Notes: generated from the sequence alone by a model not told the origin. A DNA stretch of 64,000 nucleotides from Edwardsiella anguillarum ET080813 (GCF_000264765.2 NZ_CP006664.1:1240001-1304000), one strand, 5' to 3'; counted from the stretch's first letter, positions 29,071 to 40,095 are shown. Numbers and translations: made by a program.

Positions 29071-30709
29071 CGTCGCTCTCCCCGCGCTGCGGCAGCGCGG
29101 CGTCCATCCCGCACAGCCCTTGGTAAACCCAACTGGTAAATTCGCTTTCGCGCAGTGCATCGCCCCAGGCGATCGGGCGGATCCCCTTCCAGCGTTCGTT
29201 CAGGAAGTGGGACAGCTGATCGATAGACTGCTGCGGCGTGGTGATCTTAAATCGGTTCAGCAATCCGGCCGCACGGCAGGCGCACAGCTCGCCCTGACAG
29301 GTGCCCATCCCCACGCGGGTGCGACGGCGCAGATCCACCAGGTTATTCACCGTCAGCGAATCCACCGCATAGCGCACCTCGCCGGCGGTCACCGCCTCGC
29401 ATTCGCACACCAGGCTGCTATTGAGGCGATCGCCGTTCAGCAGGCGATCGGCGCGATCGCCGTGGCGGTAAACCGCCGAGCCACGGATCGGCGCCGGCAG
29501 AGAAATCACCTTGCGCAGCGTCTCTTCAGCCGACTGCTCAGAGCCGGGCAGCGGCTCGCTGGCGGTGGTGCAGGGGGTGGTGACACCCAGCTTTTCACAG
29601 ACCTTATCGGTGGCCCATTCGGCCATCAGGCGATAGGTCATCAGCTTGCCGCCGGTAATGGTAATAAAGCCCTCCAGCCCGTCGCGCACCGCGTGATCCA
29701 GCAGCACAATACCACGGCTGACGTTACGCCCGCTCGGATCGTCGTCGCTGGCCACCAGCGGACGCACCCCGGCGTAGGCGCGCAGAATGCGGGTCGCCGC
29801 CAGCTTGGGCGCCAGCTTCTCTCCTTCACGGATCAGAATATCCACCTCCTGCGGCGTGACGATCATGTTGTCTATCTGATCGTAATCGACGTGGGTCGAG
29901 GTGGTACCGATCAGCGAAATGGTATCGCCCGGTACTAGAATATCGGCATCCGCCGGCTTGCGGCAGCGGTTGATCACCATGTTGTTGATACGGTGGCCCA
30001 GGATCAGCAGCGCCCCCTTGGCCGGGAACATCTTGATACGCAGATCGGCATACTCGGCGATGTGCTGCCCCCAGATCCCGGCGGCGTTCACCACGATCTG
30101 TGCGTGAATGTCGTAGCGCTGGCGCGATTTATGGTCGATAACGCGCACGCCGGTCACCCGATCGCCCTGGCGCAGCAGCCCGCACACCTCATGATAGGTC
30201 AACGCCTGGGCGCCGTGCTCACGCGCATCTAACATGTTGGCTGCCGTCAGGCGGAAAGGATCGACGGTGCCGTCCGGCACGCGCACCGCGCCCAGCAGAT
30301 TCGGGTTGGCGGCAGGCTCCAGACGCAGCGCCTCGGCCGGTTCGATGGCTTCGGCATCGATACCCGCGGCGCGGCAGGCCTCAATAAAGTGCGGCTGATA
30401 GGCCAAATCGTCTTCCGGTAGCGTGATAAACAGTCCGTCGGTGCGCTCGACGCAGTGGCGGGCGATGCGCTTAAGAATACGGTTCTCTTCAATACATTCG
30501 CGCGCGGACTCACCGTCGGTCACCGCATAACGGGCGCCGCTGTGCAGCAAACCATGGTTACGGCCGGTCGCACCGGTGGCGATGTCGTGGCGCTCCAGCA
30601 GAATGCAACGCAGGCCGCGACGCGCGCAGTCACGGGCGATGCCGGCGCCGGTGGCGCCGCCGCCGATAATGACGACGTCAGTTTCCTGTGATGCGGGGCT
30701 CTGTAACAT
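29060..30709 (-). CDS. glpA: Anaerobic glycerol-3-phosphate dehydrogenase subunit A
   Basis: Catalytic FAD subunit oxidising sn-glycerol-3-phosphate to dihydroxyacetone phosphate during anaerobic growth. The ATG at 30709 (MLQSPASQETDVVIIGGG) gives 549 residues (E. coli 542). The FAD motif GGGATGAGIARD is at 16-27. The C-terminus holds a BFD-type [2Fe-2S] domain with CECE and CQGELCAC. Upstream residues of the longer frame lie in the regulatory region and are rejected. It is first in glpACB and divergent from glpTQ. Confidence 0.96.
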   Translation of the reverse strand: MLQSPASQETDVVIIGGGATGAGIARDCARRGLRCILLERHDIATGATGRNHGLLHSGARYAVTDGESARECIEENRILKRIARHCVERTDGLFITLPEDDLAYQPHFIEACRAAGIDAEAIEPAEALRLEPAANPNLLGAVRVPDGTVDPFRLTAANMLDAREHGAQALTYHEVCGLLRQGDRVTGVRVIDHKSRQRYDIHAQIVVNAAGIWGQHIAEYADLRIKMFPAKGALLILGHRINNMVINRCRKPADADILVPGDTISLIGTTSTHVDYDQIDNMIVTPQEVDILIREGEKLAPKLAATRILRAYAGVRPLVASDDDPSGRNVSRGIVLLDHAVRDGLEGFITITGGKLMTYRLMAEWATDKVCEKLGVTTPCTTASEPLPGSEQSAEETLRKVISLPAPIRGSAVYRHGDRADRLLNGDRLNSSLVCECEAVTAGEVRYAVDSLTVNNLVDLRRRTRVGMGTCQGELCACRAAGLLNRFKITTPQQSIDQLSHFLNERWKGIRPIAWGDALRESEFTSWVYQGLCGMDAALPQRGESDDEI

Positions 30710-30768
30710 GAGTGGCTCCCAAGCCAAATGAGTAGTAATGACGCTAGTAGGCCATATTACGATGATGG

Positions 30769-30788
30769 AATGTTTGATAAGGAGCAAA
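30769..30788. promoter_or_regulatory. Candidate GlpR operator
   Basis: AATGTTTGATAAGGAGCAAA matches the GlpR consensus WATGTTCGWTAWCGAACATW at most positions, best in the left half-site. It lies between glpA and the CRP site. The assignment is from consensus only. Confidence 0.45.
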
Positions 30789-30832
30789 TACGCGCACAAA
30801 ACGAAAATAACCAGGCCACAAAAGCTCATCAA

Positions 30833-30848
30833 TGTGATCGGAATCACT
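30833..30848. promoter_or_regulatory. CRP-binding site in glpA-glpT region
   Basis: TGTGATCGGAATCACT matches TGTGA-N6-TCACA with one mismatch. cAMP-CRP activation of both divergent glp operons is known in E. coli. Confidence 0.75.
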
Positions 30849-31132
30849 CTACACACACGATTTAATCATACAAATAATCGTTATTTTTTACCCTAACGGT
30901 CAATTTGTATATCAAATTCATAAAACTGTAACAATATGAGCGATCTCTCACAGTATCGACGTTCGTAATTGCCTATCCTGCGCTCGAAAATGAAAACAGA
31001 CGGTATATCCACTCGCCCCTACGCCAGTGGATGCGCGTCTTTTCTCTTGATAAGCATAGGGTGTGCCTTAACCGCATTCACTGGGGAAGCGGATTGAGAC
31101 AGTACAAACAATAACAGTCATCGGAGAGAGTT

Positions 31133-32485
31133 ATGTTAAGCATGTTTAAGCCCGCGGCGCATAAACCGCGGCTGCCGGATGCGCAGGTAGACCCGACCTA
31201 CCGCCGCCTGCGCTGGCAGATTTTTATGGGGATTTTCTTTGGCTATGCCGCTTACTACCTGGTGCGTAAAAACTTCACCCTGGCGATGCCTTACCTGGTA
31301 GAACAGGGGTTCTCGCGCGGCGATCTCGGCTTTGCCCTGTCCGGTATCTCCATCGCCTACGGTTTCTCCAAGTTCATCATGGGCTCCGTCTCTGACCGCT
31401 CCAACCCGCGCGTCTTCCTGCCGGCCGGCCTGATCCTGGCCGCCGTCGTCATGTTGGTGATGGGCTTCGTCCCGTGGGCAACCTCCAGCATCATGACCAT
31501 GTTCGTGCTGCTGTTCCTGTGCGGCTGGTTCCAGGGCATGGGGTGGCCGCCGTGTGGCCGTACCATGGTGCACTGGTGGTCGCAGAAGGAGCGCGGCAGT
31601 ATCGTGTCGGTATGGAACTGCGCCCATAACGTGGGCGGGGGGCTGCCGCCGCTGCTGTTCCTGCTAGGGATGGCCTGGTTCAACGACTGGCACGCCGCGC
31701 TGTACATGCCGGCCTTCGCCGCCATTCTGGTCGCCCTGTTCGCCTTTGGCATGATGCGCGATACCCCGCAGTCCTGCGGCCTGCCGCCCATCGAAGAGTA
31801 TAAGAACGACTATCCGGACGACTACTCCGACAAGGCGGAGCAAGAGCTAACCGCCAAGCAGATTTTCATGCAGTATGTCTTCCCCAACAAGCTGTTGTGG
31901 TACATCGCCATCGCCAACGTGTTCGTCTATCTGCTGCGCTACGGCATCTTGGACTGGTCACCGACCTACCTGAAAGAGGTGAAGCACTTCGCGCTGGATA
32001 AGTCCTCCTGGGCCTACTTCCTGTATGAGTACGCGGGTATCCCCGGCACTCTGATCTGCGGCTGGATGTCTGACAAGGTCTTCCGCGGCAACCGCGGCGC
32101 CACCGGCGTGTTCTTCATGACCCTGGTGACCATTGCCACCATCGTTTACTGGCTCAACCCGGCGGGCAACCCCAACGTCGATATGGCCTGTATGATCATC
32201 ATCGGCTTCCTGATCTACGGTCCGGTCATGCTGATCGGCCTGCACGCCCTGGAGCTGGCGCCGAAAAAAGCGGCCGGTACCGCGGCGGGCTTCACCGGCC
32301 TGTTCGGTTACCTGGGCGGCTCCGTGGCGGCCAGCGCCATCGTCGGCTACACCGTTGACTACTTTGGCTGGGACGGCGGCTTTATGGTGATGATCGGCGG
32401 CAGCATCCTCGCCGTGGTTCTGCTGTTGGTCGTGATGATCAACGAAACCAAACACCACCGCGATCTGGAAGCCAAGAGAGGCTGA
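31133..32485 (+). CDS. glpT: Glycerol-3-phosphate/phosphate antiporter GlpT
   Basis: Inner-membrane major facilitator antiporter importing glycerol-3-phosphate in exchange for phosphate; it also takes up fosfomycin in E. coli. The 450 residues (E. coli 452) contain 12 predicted helices. Family segments include [20 protein letters not shown] with the substrate arginine, [13 protein letters not shown] and [20 protein letters not shown]. It is divergent from glpA and followed by glpQ. Confidence 0.96.
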   Translation: MLSMFKPAAHKPRLPDAQVDPTYRRLRWQIFMGIFFGYAAYYLVRKNFTLAMPYLVEQGFSRGDLGFALSGISIAYGFSKFIMGSVSDRSNPRVFLPAGLILAAVVMLVMGFVPWATSSIMTMFVLLFLCGWFQGMGWPPCGRTMVHWWSQKERGSIVSVWNCAHNVGGGLPPLLFLLGMAWFNDWHAALYMPAFAAILVALFAFGMMRDTPQSCGLPPIEEYKNDYPDDYSDKAEQELTAKQIFMQYVFPNKLLWYIAIANVFVYLLRYGILDWSPTYLKEVKHFALDKSSWAYFLYEYAGIPGTLICGWMSDKVFRGNRGATGVFFMTLVTIATIVYWLNPAGNPNVDMACMIIIGFLIYGPVMLIGLHALELAPKKAAGTAAGFTGLFGYLGGSVAASAIVGYTVDYFGWDGGFMVMIGGSILAVVLLLVVMINETKHHRDLEAKRG

Positions 32486-32613
32486 TAGCACGCGATTGCG
32501 GCGGCGCCCTGCGCGCTGCCGCCGTTGAACCAAGGCTGTGCCGCTCACCCGGGGCGCGGCCTTTTCTTTACCCCTACGCAGCGTAAAAAAACACCAAAAA
32601 CAAGGATAATCCT

Positions 32614-33693
32614 ATGAAAATCAAAATGAATGCGATTGTCGCCGGGCTTCTTCTCGGCGGGACGCTGGCAATGAGCGCCCAGGCGGCTGACGATAAAGTG
32701 GTGATTGCTCACCGCGGCGCCAGCGGCTACCTGCCGGAGCATACCCTGCCCGCCAAGGCCATGGCCTACGCCCAGGGCGCCGATTTTCTGGAGCAGGATC
32801 TGGTGATGACCAAGGACGACCAGCTGGTGGTGCTGCATGACCACTATCTGGATCGGGTCACCGACGTCGCCGACCGCTTCCCGGACCGTGCGCGCAAGGA
32901 TGGCCGCTATTACGCCATCGACTTTACCCTGGATGAGATCAAATCCCTGAAGTTCACCGAGGGGTTTGATATCGAAAACGGCAAGAAGGTGCAGAGCTAT
33001 CCGGGCCGCTTCCCGATGGGGAAATCGGACTTCCGAGTACATACCTTTGCAGAGGAGATCGAGTTCGTTCAGGGGCTGAACCACTCCACCGGCAAGAACA
33101 TCGGCATCTACCCGGAGATCAAGGCTCCCTGGTTCCACCAGCAGGAGGGCAAGGACATCTCCGCTAAGGTATTGCAGGTGCTCAAGCAGTACGGCTATAC
33201 AAATAAAGACGCCAACGTCTACGTACAGTGCTTCGACGCCAACGAACTCAAGCGGATTAAAAACGAGCTGATGCCGAAGATGGGGCAGAACCTCAAGCTG
33301 GTGCAGCTGATCGCCTATACCGACTGGAACGAAACCCAGGAGAAGAAGCCGGACGGCACCTGGGTCAACTACAGCTATGACTGGATGTTCAAGCCCGGCG
33401 CCATGAAACAGATCGCCCAGTATGCCGACGGCATCGGCCCGGACTACCACATGCTGGTCAGCGAAGACTCCCGTAAGGGCAACGTCAAGCTGACCTCGAT
33501 GGTGAAAGAGGCGCACGCCAACAACATGGCCGTCCACCCCTACACCATTCGCGCCGATAAGCTGCCGGACTACGTCACCGACGTCAATCAGTTGTATGAC
33601 GTGATCTACAACCAGGCCGGCGTCGACGGCGTATTCACCGACTTCCCGGACAAGGGCGTACAGTTCCTGCAAAAGCAGGGACAGCATCAGTAA
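32614..33693 (+). CDS. glpQ: Periplasmic glycerophosphodiester phosphodiesterase GlpQ
   Basis: Hydrolyses glycerophosphodiesters to glycerol-3-phosphate and an alcohol in the periplasm, feeding GlpT. A signal peptide ends at AQA (about 24). The GDPD motif HRGASGYLPEHT gives catalytic His34, and metal-binding acidic residues follow at EQDL and PEIK. The 359 residues match E. coli (358). It lies 128 bp after glpT; a GC-rich hairpin-prone stretch separates the two, as often seen in glpTQ. Confidence 0.96.
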   Translation: MKIKMNAIVAGLLLGGTLAMSAQAADDKVVIAHRGASGYLPEHTLPAKAMAYAQGADFLEQDLVMTKDDQLVVLHDHYLDRVTDVADRFPDRARKDGRYYAIDFTLDEIKSLKFTEGFDIENGKKVQSYPGRFPMGKSDFRVHTFAEEIEFVQGLNHSTGKNIGIYPEIKAPWFHQQEGKDISAKVLQVLKQYGYTNKDANVYVQCFDANELKRIKNELMPKMGQNLKLVQLIAYTDWNETQEKKPDGTWVNYSYDWMFKPGAMKQIAQYADGIGPDYHMLVSEDSRKGNVKLTSMVKEAHANNMAVHPYTIRADKLPDYVTDVNQLYDVIYNQAGVDGVFTDFPDKGVQFLQKQGQHQ

Positions 33694-33702
33694 GTCGGAC
33701 TC

Positions 33703-33724
33703 ACCGGGGCCCCTCGGCCCCGGT
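33703..33724. terminator. Stem-loop after glpQ
   Basis: ACCGGGGCC-CCTC-GGCCCCGGT is a perfect nine-base-pair stem between convergent stops. There is no U tract on either strand. Confidence 0.45.
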
Positions 33725-33744
33725 CTCCACGGCCGGCGCGGGGC

Positions 33745-34380
33745 CTAAAAGGGCGGAATCATCCCGTTGATACCGATAAAGGCACGCTGCACCTCCGCCG
33801 TCGCGCGCCCGTCACGCGATGTCAGGATCAGCACCGCGGCCTGCCCCGGCCGCAGTGCGCCGCGCGTGAGCGAGTCCACAAAGACCACCGGCGTCTGCAG
33901 GCCGACCCTAATCTGCTGCGCCCCCCCGCCATAGCGTAATATCAACGGCTGCCCCGCCACATCGCCGTCACCGTGCCAGGCACCCCCGACGTCGACGGTG
34001 CCGTTGGTCATGCTGCCCTGTTCACCGTTGACCAGCCGCCAGGGGGAATGCCCCTCGCCCGCGCCGCGCAGGCGATCGGAGAACAGATGCAGCGTCTGAG
34101 CCTCCAGCGTACCATCCGCCAGCGGCAGCGCAGCCGCCCCCAGAAATGCGCCGGGACGGATATCGTCCAGCGCTGCGCTGAACACCCCGAACAGGCGTGT
34201 CGCGGGAGTCAGCCTCAGCGTCAACTCTCCACCGTGGCGCTCGCGCAGCTGCAGCGCGCCGGGCGAAACGGCGCTCAGAGTGCCACGCACGATCAGCGCC
34301 CGCGCGTCGGCGTCGCCCGCCTGGGCGCAGCCGGAAAGCAGCCAGCAGAAACAGAGACAGCAAAATACTCGATATCCCAT
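33745..34380 (-). CDS. Predicted lipoprotein with DUF5666-like repeats
   Basis: A 211-residue protein of unknown function. The ATG at 34380 follows AAGGAG and opens a lipoprotein signal (MGYRVFCCLCFCWLLSGCAQ) with lipobox LSGC, Cys18 being the acylated residue. Asp does not follow the Cys, so an outer-membrane location is likely. The mature part is almost all beta structure. It has two similar blocks (about 30-105 and 125-205) of the form found in DUF5666-type domains, with phrases such as GTLSAVSPGALQL and LRPGQAAVLIL. A longer frame to 34554 lacks a signal and is rejected. It is convergent with glpQ and divergent from yibF. Confidence 0.7.
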   Translation of the reverse strand: MGYRVFCCLCFCWLLSGCAQAGDADARALIVRGTLSAVSPGALQLRERHGGELTLRLTPATRLFGVFSAALDDIRPGAFLGAAALPLADGTLEAQTLHLFSDRLRGAGEGHSPWRLVNGEQGSMTNGTVDVGGAWHGDGDVAGQPLILRYGGGAQQIRVGLQTPVVFVDSLTRGALRPGQAAVLILTSRDGRATAEVQRAFIGINGMIPPF

Positions 34381-34642
34381 GATCTCCTCCTTGAACCGTG
34401 GTGCGAGTCCGCGCTGGCCACGCACCGATCCTTCCAGCATACGATGGCGCCCGCGGCGGCGACAGGCGCATGCCCTGCACTCGCTCTGATAAAACGGCAA
34501 TCCTCTGAAAACGGCTTTTTCTGTGCAAGGATTGCGCAGTGCGCCCGGTAGCATGCTGAAATTCTGTCATACTGGAGTCTCACGGCGGTTCTCCCCGCCA
34601 ATCCGGCTATGGAGCGTCACAGTCCGTCAATAGGAGGCCCGA

Positions 34643-35254
34643 ATGAAACTGATCGGCAGCTATACCAGTCCCTTCGTGCGCAAAATCTTTATTCTGCTGC
34701 TGGAAAAGCAGCTGACCTTCGAGTTCGTCAACGACAATCCCAATCTGGACGGCTCCCGGGTGCCCGACGTGAATCCGCTGGGCAAAGTGCCCGCGCTGGT
34801 GGCGGACGACGGCGAGATCTTCTTCGATTCGCCGATCGTTGCCGACTATATCGACAGGCTAACGGAGACACCCCGCTTTCTGCCCCTCGATTGGGAGCGT
34901 GCGCTGCGGGTGCGCCAGACCGAGGCGTTGGCCGACGGCATCTGCGACGCCGCGGTCACCATTGTGAAAGAGCTGCGCCGTCCCGCTGAGCACAGAGATG
35001 AGCATGAGCTGCAGCGCCAGCGCGACAAGATCCTGCGCGGACTGGATGAGCTGGAGCGCAGCGTCGCCGCGGGCCGCTGGATCGGCGGCGAGGCGCTGAG
35101 CCTGGCCGATATCGCCGCCGGCTGCTGCCTAAGCTATCTCAACTTCCGCCGCGTCTGTCCCAACTGGTGCGTTGGCCGCCCGGCGTTAGTACGCCTGGCG
35201 GAGCGCCTGTTTCAGCGCGACAGTTTTCTGCGCACCGCGCCGCCGGCCGACTAG
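34643..35254 (+). CDS. yibF: Glutathione S-transferase family protein YibF
   Basis: Cytosolic protein of 203 residues (E. coli YibF 202), with a thioredoxin-like N-terminal domain ([14 protein letters not shown], about 1-78, with [10 protein letters not shown] and DSPIVADYI) and an all-helical C-terminal domain. AGGAGG lies seven bases before the ATG. YibF binds glutathione in E. coli, but its reaction is unknown. The order yibF-selA-selB is conserved with E. coli. Confidence 0.92.
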   Translation: MKLIGSYTSPFVRKIFILLLEKQLTFEFVNDNPNLDGSRVPDVNPLGKVPALVADDGEIFFDSPIVADYIDRLTETPRFLPLDWERALRVRQTEALADGICDAAVTIVKELRRPAEHRDEHELQRQRDKILRGLDELERSVAAGRWIGGEALSLADIAAGCCLSYLNFRRVCPNWCVGRPALVRLAERLFQRDSFLRTAPPAD

Positions 35255-35328
35255 GCTGTATTCCTGTCCCGTCAGCCTTTATCATGGGAGTCCTTCGCCC
35301 AGCGCAGATAAAGGTACGGAACAGTTCA

Positions 35329-36720
35329 ATGAGTTCAGATCATCAGGCGCTTTACAGCCAAATCCCCGCGATCGATACCCTGCTGCGCACGCCCACGTGC
35401 GCAGCCCTACAGGCGCAGTATGGCAGTCAGCTGGTTACCCAGACCCTGCGCTCGCTGCAGCAGCAGGCCCGTCACGCCGTGCAGCGACAGCAGACGCTGC
35501 CCGACTGGTGCGCCGACTGGGGAGTAGCCTGCACCCGGCGGCTCGCCGAGACGCTGCGGCCGGCCCTGCGCCAGGTCTTTAACCTGACCGGCACCGTCCT
35601 GCACACCAACCTGGGCCGGGCGCTGCTGCCCGATCCGGCGATCGTGGCGGCGGCCGAGGCGATGAGCGCCCCGGTCACCCTGGAGTACGATCTGGACGAT
35701 GCGGGGCGCGGCCACCGCGATCGCGCGATCGCCGATCGACTGTGCGCCCTGACCGGCGCCGAAGACGCCTGTATCGTTAACAATAACGCGGCGGCGGTGC
35801 TGCTGATGCTGGCGGCCCTGGCGCCGGGGCGAGACGTGATCGTCTCGCGCGGCGAGCTGGTGGAGATCGGCGGCGCGTTCCGTATTCCCGACGTCATGAT
35901 CCAGGCCGGATGCCGTCTGCGCGAGGTCGGCACCACCAACCGTACCCACCTGCACGACTACCGCCAGGCCATTGACGAGCATAGCGCGCTATTGATGAAG
36001 GTACACACCAGCAACTACGCCATCGCCGGGTTCACCGCCGCCGTCAGCGAGGCCGAGCTGGCCGCCCTGGGCCACGAATATGGCCTGCCGGTCATCAGCG
36101 ATCTCGGCAGCGGATCGCTGCTGGACATGGCCGGCTACGGTCTGCCGGCCGAGCCGATGCCGCAGCGCATGCTGGCCGACGGCGTCGATCTGGTCAGCTT
36201 CTCCGGCGACAAGCTGCTCGGCGGTCCCCAGGCGGGGATCATCGTTGGCCGCCGGGAGCTGATCCACCGCCTGCAGCGCCACCCGCTCAAGCGCGCCCTG
36301 CGCTGCGGCAAGATGACGCTGGCGGCGCTGGACGCCACGCTGCAGCTGTACCAGCAGCCGGAGAAACTGCGGCAGGCGCTACCCACCCTGCGCCACCTGA
36401 CGCGGGAGGCCAGCGAGATCGCCGCCTGCGGCGAGCGGTTGCTAGCCCGCCTGCGCCCGCGCTATGACGAGGCGTTCATCTTAGCGCTGGAGCCCTGCCT
36501 GTCGCAGATCGGCAGCGGCTCGCTGCCGGTGGATCGCCTGCCGAGCCATGCGCTCACCCTGACCCCGCGTGACGGCCGCGGCGGCACCCTGACGGCGCTG
36601 GCCGAGCGCTGGCGTGCGCTGCCACGCCCGGTCATCGGGCGCCTGCAGGAGGGCAAACTATGGCTCGATCTGCGCTGTCTGGACGATGAGCAGGCGCTGC
36701 TCCAGGAGCTGTGCCAATGA
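35329..36720 (+). CDS. selA: L-seryl-tRNA(Sec) selenium transferase SelA
   Basis: PLP enzyme converting seryl-tRNA(Sec) to selenocysteyl-tRNA(Sec) with selenophosphate. The ATG at 35329 ([19 protein letters not shown]) gives 463 residues, identical in length to E. coli SelA; the longer frame from 35167 overlaps yibF. The PLP lysine lies in [14 protein letters not shown] (about residue 295). It is translationally coupled to selB (ATGA overlap). Confidence 0.96.
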   Translation: MSSDHQALYSQIPAIDTLLRTPTCAALQAQYGSQLVTQTLRSLQQQARHAVQRQQTLPDWCADWGVACTRRLAETLRPALRQVFNLTGTVLHTNLGRALLPDPAIVAAAEAMSAPVTLEYDLDDAGRGHRDRAIADRLCALTGAEDACIVNNNAAAVLLMLAALAPGRDVIVSRGELVEIGGAFRIPDVMIQAGCRLREVGTTNRTHLHDYRQAIDEHSALLMKVHTSNYAIAGFTAAVSEAELAALGHEYGLPVISDLGSGSLLDMAGYGLPAEPMPQRMLADGVDLVSFSGDKLLGGPQAGIIVGRRELIHRLQRHPLKRALRCGKMTLAALDATLQLYQQPEKLRQALPTLRHLTREASEIAACGERLLARLRPRYDEAFILALEPCLSQIGSGSLPVDRLPSHALTLTPRDGRGGTLTALAERWRALPRPVIGRLQEGKLWLDLRCLDDEQALLQELCQ

Positions 36721-38615
36721 TCATCGCCACCGCAGGACACGTTGACCATGGCAAGACCACCCTGTTGCGCGCCCTGACCGGCATCGACACCGATCGCCTA
36801 CCGGAAGAGAAGCGCCGCGGCATGACCATCGATCTCGGCTATGCCTATCTGCCGCTGGCGGATGGGCGGGTGCTGGGGTTTATTGACGTCCCCGGACATG
36901 AAAAATTTCTGGCCAATATGCTGGCCGGCATCGGCGGTATTCCACAGGCGCTGCTGGTAGTCGCCTGCGACGACGGCGTGATGGCCCAGACCCGCGAGCA
37001 CCTACTGCTGCTGCGCCTGGCCGGACGTCCCGGCCTGACCGTGGCGCTGACCAAATCCGATCGGGCCGATGCATCGCGGCGGGCGCAGGTGCGCGATCAG
37101 GTGCAGGCGCTGCTGGCGGAGCAGGGCTGGCCCGACGCGGCGCTGTTCGAAACCGATGCCCTGAGCGGTCAGGGTATCGAGGCGCTGCGCCGCCATCTGT
37201 TGGCGCTGAACGCGGCCCCGCCGCGGGCCGATCGGCGCTTCCGCCTGGCCATCGATCGCGCCTTCAGCGTCAAGGGCAGCGGTCTGGTGGTCACCGGTAC
37301 GGCGCTGGCCGGAACGGTACGCTGTGGCGATACGCTGTGGCTAACCGGCTGCGACACGCCGGTGCGGGTTCGCACCCTGCACGCCCAAAACCGGGAGGCG
37401 CAGCAGGCGCAGGCCGGCCAGCGCGTGGCCCTGAACCTCAGCGGCGACATAGAAAAAAACCAGATCCAGCGCGGCGACTGGCTGCTGGCGCAGCGGCCTG
37501 CCGCAGCGGCGGCCCAGCGGGTGCTGGTCGCCGTAGACAGCATCGCACCGCTGCAGCACTGGCAGCCGCTGCATCTCCACCACGCCGCACGCCATATCAC
37601 CGGGCGCCTCTCGCTGCTGGAGACCGCCGCGGCGCCGCAGGCGCCGATCCTGGCCGAACTGGTGCTCGATGCGCCCCTCTGGCTGGCCGAGGATGACACC
37701 CTGATCCTGCGCGACATCGCCGCGCGCCACACCCTGGGCGCGGCGCGGGTGCTGCAGCTGGAGGCACCGCGCCGCGGCAAGCGTCAGCCCGCTTTTCTGG
37801 AAACCCTACGTCGCCTGGCGCAGGCCCACGGCGATCGCGAGGCGCTCAGCCTACGCCTGCCCTCGGGCACCCTGAGCATCGCCAGCCTGGCCTGGGCGCG
37901 CCAGCTGACGGAGGAGGCCTGCCGGACGCTGCTGGCGCAGGACGATCTGCTGGTGGTCGGCGATCACCTGCTCTCCCGCGCGACGGCGGCGCGGCTGCGC
38001 CAGCGGCTGCTGGAGACCCTGGCGCACTACCATGACCAGCACGGCGATCAGCTGGGCGTCGGGCGCGCCCGCCTGCGGCGCATGGCGCTACCGACCGAGG
38101 CGGAGACGCTGGTATTTCATCTGATAGGCGAGCTGCTGGCCGAGGGCGCGCTGTGCAATAGCCGCGGCTGGCTGCATCTGCCGCAGCACAGCCTGGCCAT
38201 GACGCCGCCGCAGCAGGCGCTGTGGCAGCGGGCGCAGCCGCTGTTCGCCGACGATCCGTGGTGGGTGCGCGATCTGGCCCATGCCCTGAGCGCCGACGAA
38301 GACGAGATGCGCCAGACGCTGCGCCAGGCGGCGCTGCTCGGGCACATCACCGCCGTGGTGCGCGATCGTTACTACCGCAACGAACGGCTCTACCAGTTTG
38401 CCGAGCTGATCCGCCGGCAGGATCGCAGCCAAGGCAGCACTAGCGCGGCCGACTTCCGCGATCGGCTCGGCATCGGTCGTAAGCTAGCAGTGCAGATCCT
38501 GGAGTTCTTCGACCGCTGCGGCTTCACCCGGCGGCGCGCCAACGACCATCTGCTGCGCGACAGCGCTCTGTTCTGCCGCGATGAGCGCGCGTCGGCGCCG
38601 GAAGATCACCGTTAA
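36717..38615 (+). CDS. selB: Selenocysteine-specific elongation factor SelB
   Basis: GTPase delivering Sec-tRNA(Sec) to UGA codons marked by a SECIS hairpin. The ATG overlapping the selA stop is chosen ([17 protein letters not shown]); the upstream GTG at 36711 adds two residues. GTP motifs are GHVDHGKT (7-14), DVPGHEK and TKSD. EF-Tu-like domains 2 and 3 follow, then four winged-helix domains (about 375-632) that bind SECIS RNA. The 632 residues compare with 614 in E. coli. No selC gene or SECIS-bearing selenoprotein gene is visible in the window. Confidence 0.96.
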   Translation: MIIATAGHVDHGKTTLLRALTGIDTDRLPEEKRRGMTIDLGYAYLPLADGRVLGFIDVPGHEKFLANMLAGIGGIPQALLVVACDDGVMAQTREHLLLLRLAGRPGLTVALTKSDRADASRRAQVRDQVQALLAEQGWPDAALFETDALSGQGIEALRRHLLALNAAPPRADRRFRLAIDRAFSVKGSGLVVTGTALAGTVRCGDTLWLTGCDTPVRVRTLHAQNREAQQAQAGQRVALNLSGDIEKNQIQRGDWLLAQRPAAAAAQRVLVAVDSIAPLQHWQPLHLHHAARHITGRLSLLETAAAPQAPILAELVLDAPLWLAEDDTLILRDIAARHTLGAARVLQLEAPRRGKRQPAFLETLRRLAQAHGDREALSLRLPSGTLSIASLAWARQLTEEACRTLLAQDDLLVVGDHLLSRATAARLRQRLLETLAHYHDQHGDQLGVGRARLRRMALPTEAETLVFHLIGELLAEGALCNSRGWLHLPQHSLAMTPPQQALWQRAQPLFADDPWWVRDLAHALSADEDEMRQTLRQAALLGHITAVVRDRYYRNERLYQFAELIRRQDRSQGSTSAADFRDRLGIGRKLAVQILEFFDRCGFTRRRANDHLLRDSALFCRDERASAPEDHR

Positions 38616-38714
38616 GCGTAGCGGGGGCGGCGCCGCGCGGCCGCGCCCGCTCTCCCTATCCATCTTGGCCCATTCGCGTTACACTTTTTTATTATTCCTC
38701 TACCGCGCATTGCT

Positions 38715-40001
38715 ATGAAAAAACTGTTCCACCGCGTATATAGCCTATTCAAACCCTCGTGGTGCCTGGCACTGCTGGTCGCCCTTGAGGGTTATCTGTT
38801 TGCCGAACCGGTCGTCATTCAGGCATTCCGCTATGTTCCCGGCGCACTACAGACGTTCCACAGCTGGAAAGAGGCGCTCTCCGTGGTTAACCTGCTGGAG
38901 ATCCCCCGGGTCATGCTCGGCGTCGCGCTGATCCTGATGTCCATCGGCCTACTGCTGCGGGCGCGCGTCGCCTGGGCGTTTACCCTGCTGCTGCTGATCG
39001 CCATCGCCGTGCTGTCGCTGATCCAAGATCCCAGTCTGCCCATCTGGCAGGCGCAGGATCTGGTGCGCCTGCTGTGGCACGATCTCAGGGCGTGGAACTG
39101 GCAGGATATCTCACTGACCAATCTGGAGAACTACAGCCATAACCTGACGCTGTATACCCTGGTTCTGATCGCCCTGCTGATCCGCTACTGGGAGCGCTTT
39201 GACCGGGCCAGCCTGGCCGCCGGTAGCCTGTTTGCCCTGGTCAGCTTTGCCTCGTTGCTGATCTACGCCATCTTTGGCTCGCTGTATCTGGGCGACGAGT
39301 TCAAGCCGCCGATCCTGGACGTGGTCACCGCGTTCTACTTTTCGGTCGTCAGCATGTCCACCGTCGGCTTCGGCGACATCGTTCCCTATACCGCCACCGC
39401 GCGGCTGTTCACCATCTCGGTGATCGTGATGGGGATTACGGTATTCGCCACGTCAATCAGCGCCATCATCGGTCCGGTGATCGGCGGCAACCTTAAACGC
39501 ATGGTTAAAGGCAGGATCTCTCACGTGATGCGGAAAAACCACTTTATTATCGCCGGCGCGTCGCCGCTGGCGCTCAGTATCTACAACGGGCTGAAGGAGC
39601 GCGGCGATGCGATCACCGCCATCGTCCCGATGGGCATCGCCCACGAGTATCCGCAGGACGCCGACGTGGTGGTCGGCGATCCCTCCAGCGCACAGGTGCT
39701 GACGGAGGCCGGCGCCGCGCGTGCGCTGTACATTCTGGCGCTGCGCGAGGACGATGCGGAAAACGCCTTTATCGTCTTAGCAGCCAAAGAGGTGGCCGGC
39801 GGCGCCACCAAGACCATTTCGCTGGTCAACGCCAGTAAGCATCTGCAGAAGATCAAGCGGGTACAGCCAGATATGGTGTTCTCGCTGCAGCTGCTGGGCA
39901 GCGAATTGCTGGTGCGCACCCTGAGCGGCGAAGCCATCGACAACAAGCTGGTTACGCAGCTGTTCTTTGGCAATGCCGAGGTAGCAGGGGAGCAGGACTG
40001 A
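38715..40001 (+). CDS. kch: Voltage-gated potassium channel Kch family
   Basis: Inner-membrane six-helix channel of 428 residues with a selectivity filter TVGFGD (216-221; E. coli Kch has TVGYGD), a voltage-sensor-like region (about 15-160), and a cytosolic RCK/TrkA-N domain (about 275-400). E. coli Kch-like segments include RLFTISVI and ADNAF-type DDAENAFIVLAAK. The RCK glycine motif is altered (IAGASPLALSIYNGL), so its nucleotide binding may differ. In E. coli kch lies elsewhere, so the position next to selB is a local arrangement. Confidence 0.88.
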   Translation: MKKLFHRVYSLFKPSWCLALLVALEGYLFAEPVVIQAFRYVPGALQTFHSWKEALSVVNLLEIPRVMLGVALILMSIGLLLRARVAWAFTLLLLIAIAVLSLIQDPSLPIWQAQDLVRLLWHDLRAWNWQDISLTNLENYSHNLTLYTLVLIALLIRYWERFDRASLAAGSLFALVSFASLLIYAIFGSLYLGDEFKPPILDVVTAFYFSVVSMSTVGFGDIVPYTATARLFTISVIVMGITVFATSISAIIGPVIGGNLKRMVKGRISHVMRKNHFIIAGASPLALSIYNGLKERGDAITAIVPMGIAHEYPQDADVVVGDPSSAQVLTEAGAARALYILALREDDAENAFIVLAAKEVAGGATKTISLVNASKHLQKIKRVQPDMVFSLQLLGSELLVRTLSGEAIDNKLVTQLFFGNAEVAGEQD

Positions 40002-40065
40002 TCCCCGTCGCGCTACGGAGTGCCGCCTATCGGCGGGGAGAAGGAAATCGGGGAAATCACGCAGC

Positions 40066-40087
40066 GGTCAGCCCGGATGGGCTGACC
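40066..40087. terminator. Stem-loop between convergent kch and ridA
   Basis: GGTCAGCCC-GGAT-GGGCTGACC is a perfect nine-base-pair stem just beyond the ridA stop on the minus strand. A U tract is missing. Confidence 0.5.
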
Positions 40088-40095
40088 GATAAGCC

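Larger units (their letters stand above)
30710..31132. other. glpA-glpT divergent regulatory region
   Basis: A 423-bp AT-rich region without a gene. It holds a strong CRP site and GlpR-like elements, listed separately, in the layout known for glpACB/glpTQ of E. coli. A further, weaker GlpR-like sequence is ACGTTCGTAATTGCC near 30960. Confidence 0.6.

Noticed and set aside
30902-30918. Palindrome AATTTG...CAAATT as an FNR site in the glp region
   Set aside because: Spacing between the half-sites is too short for the FNR consensus TTGAT-N4-ATCAA.
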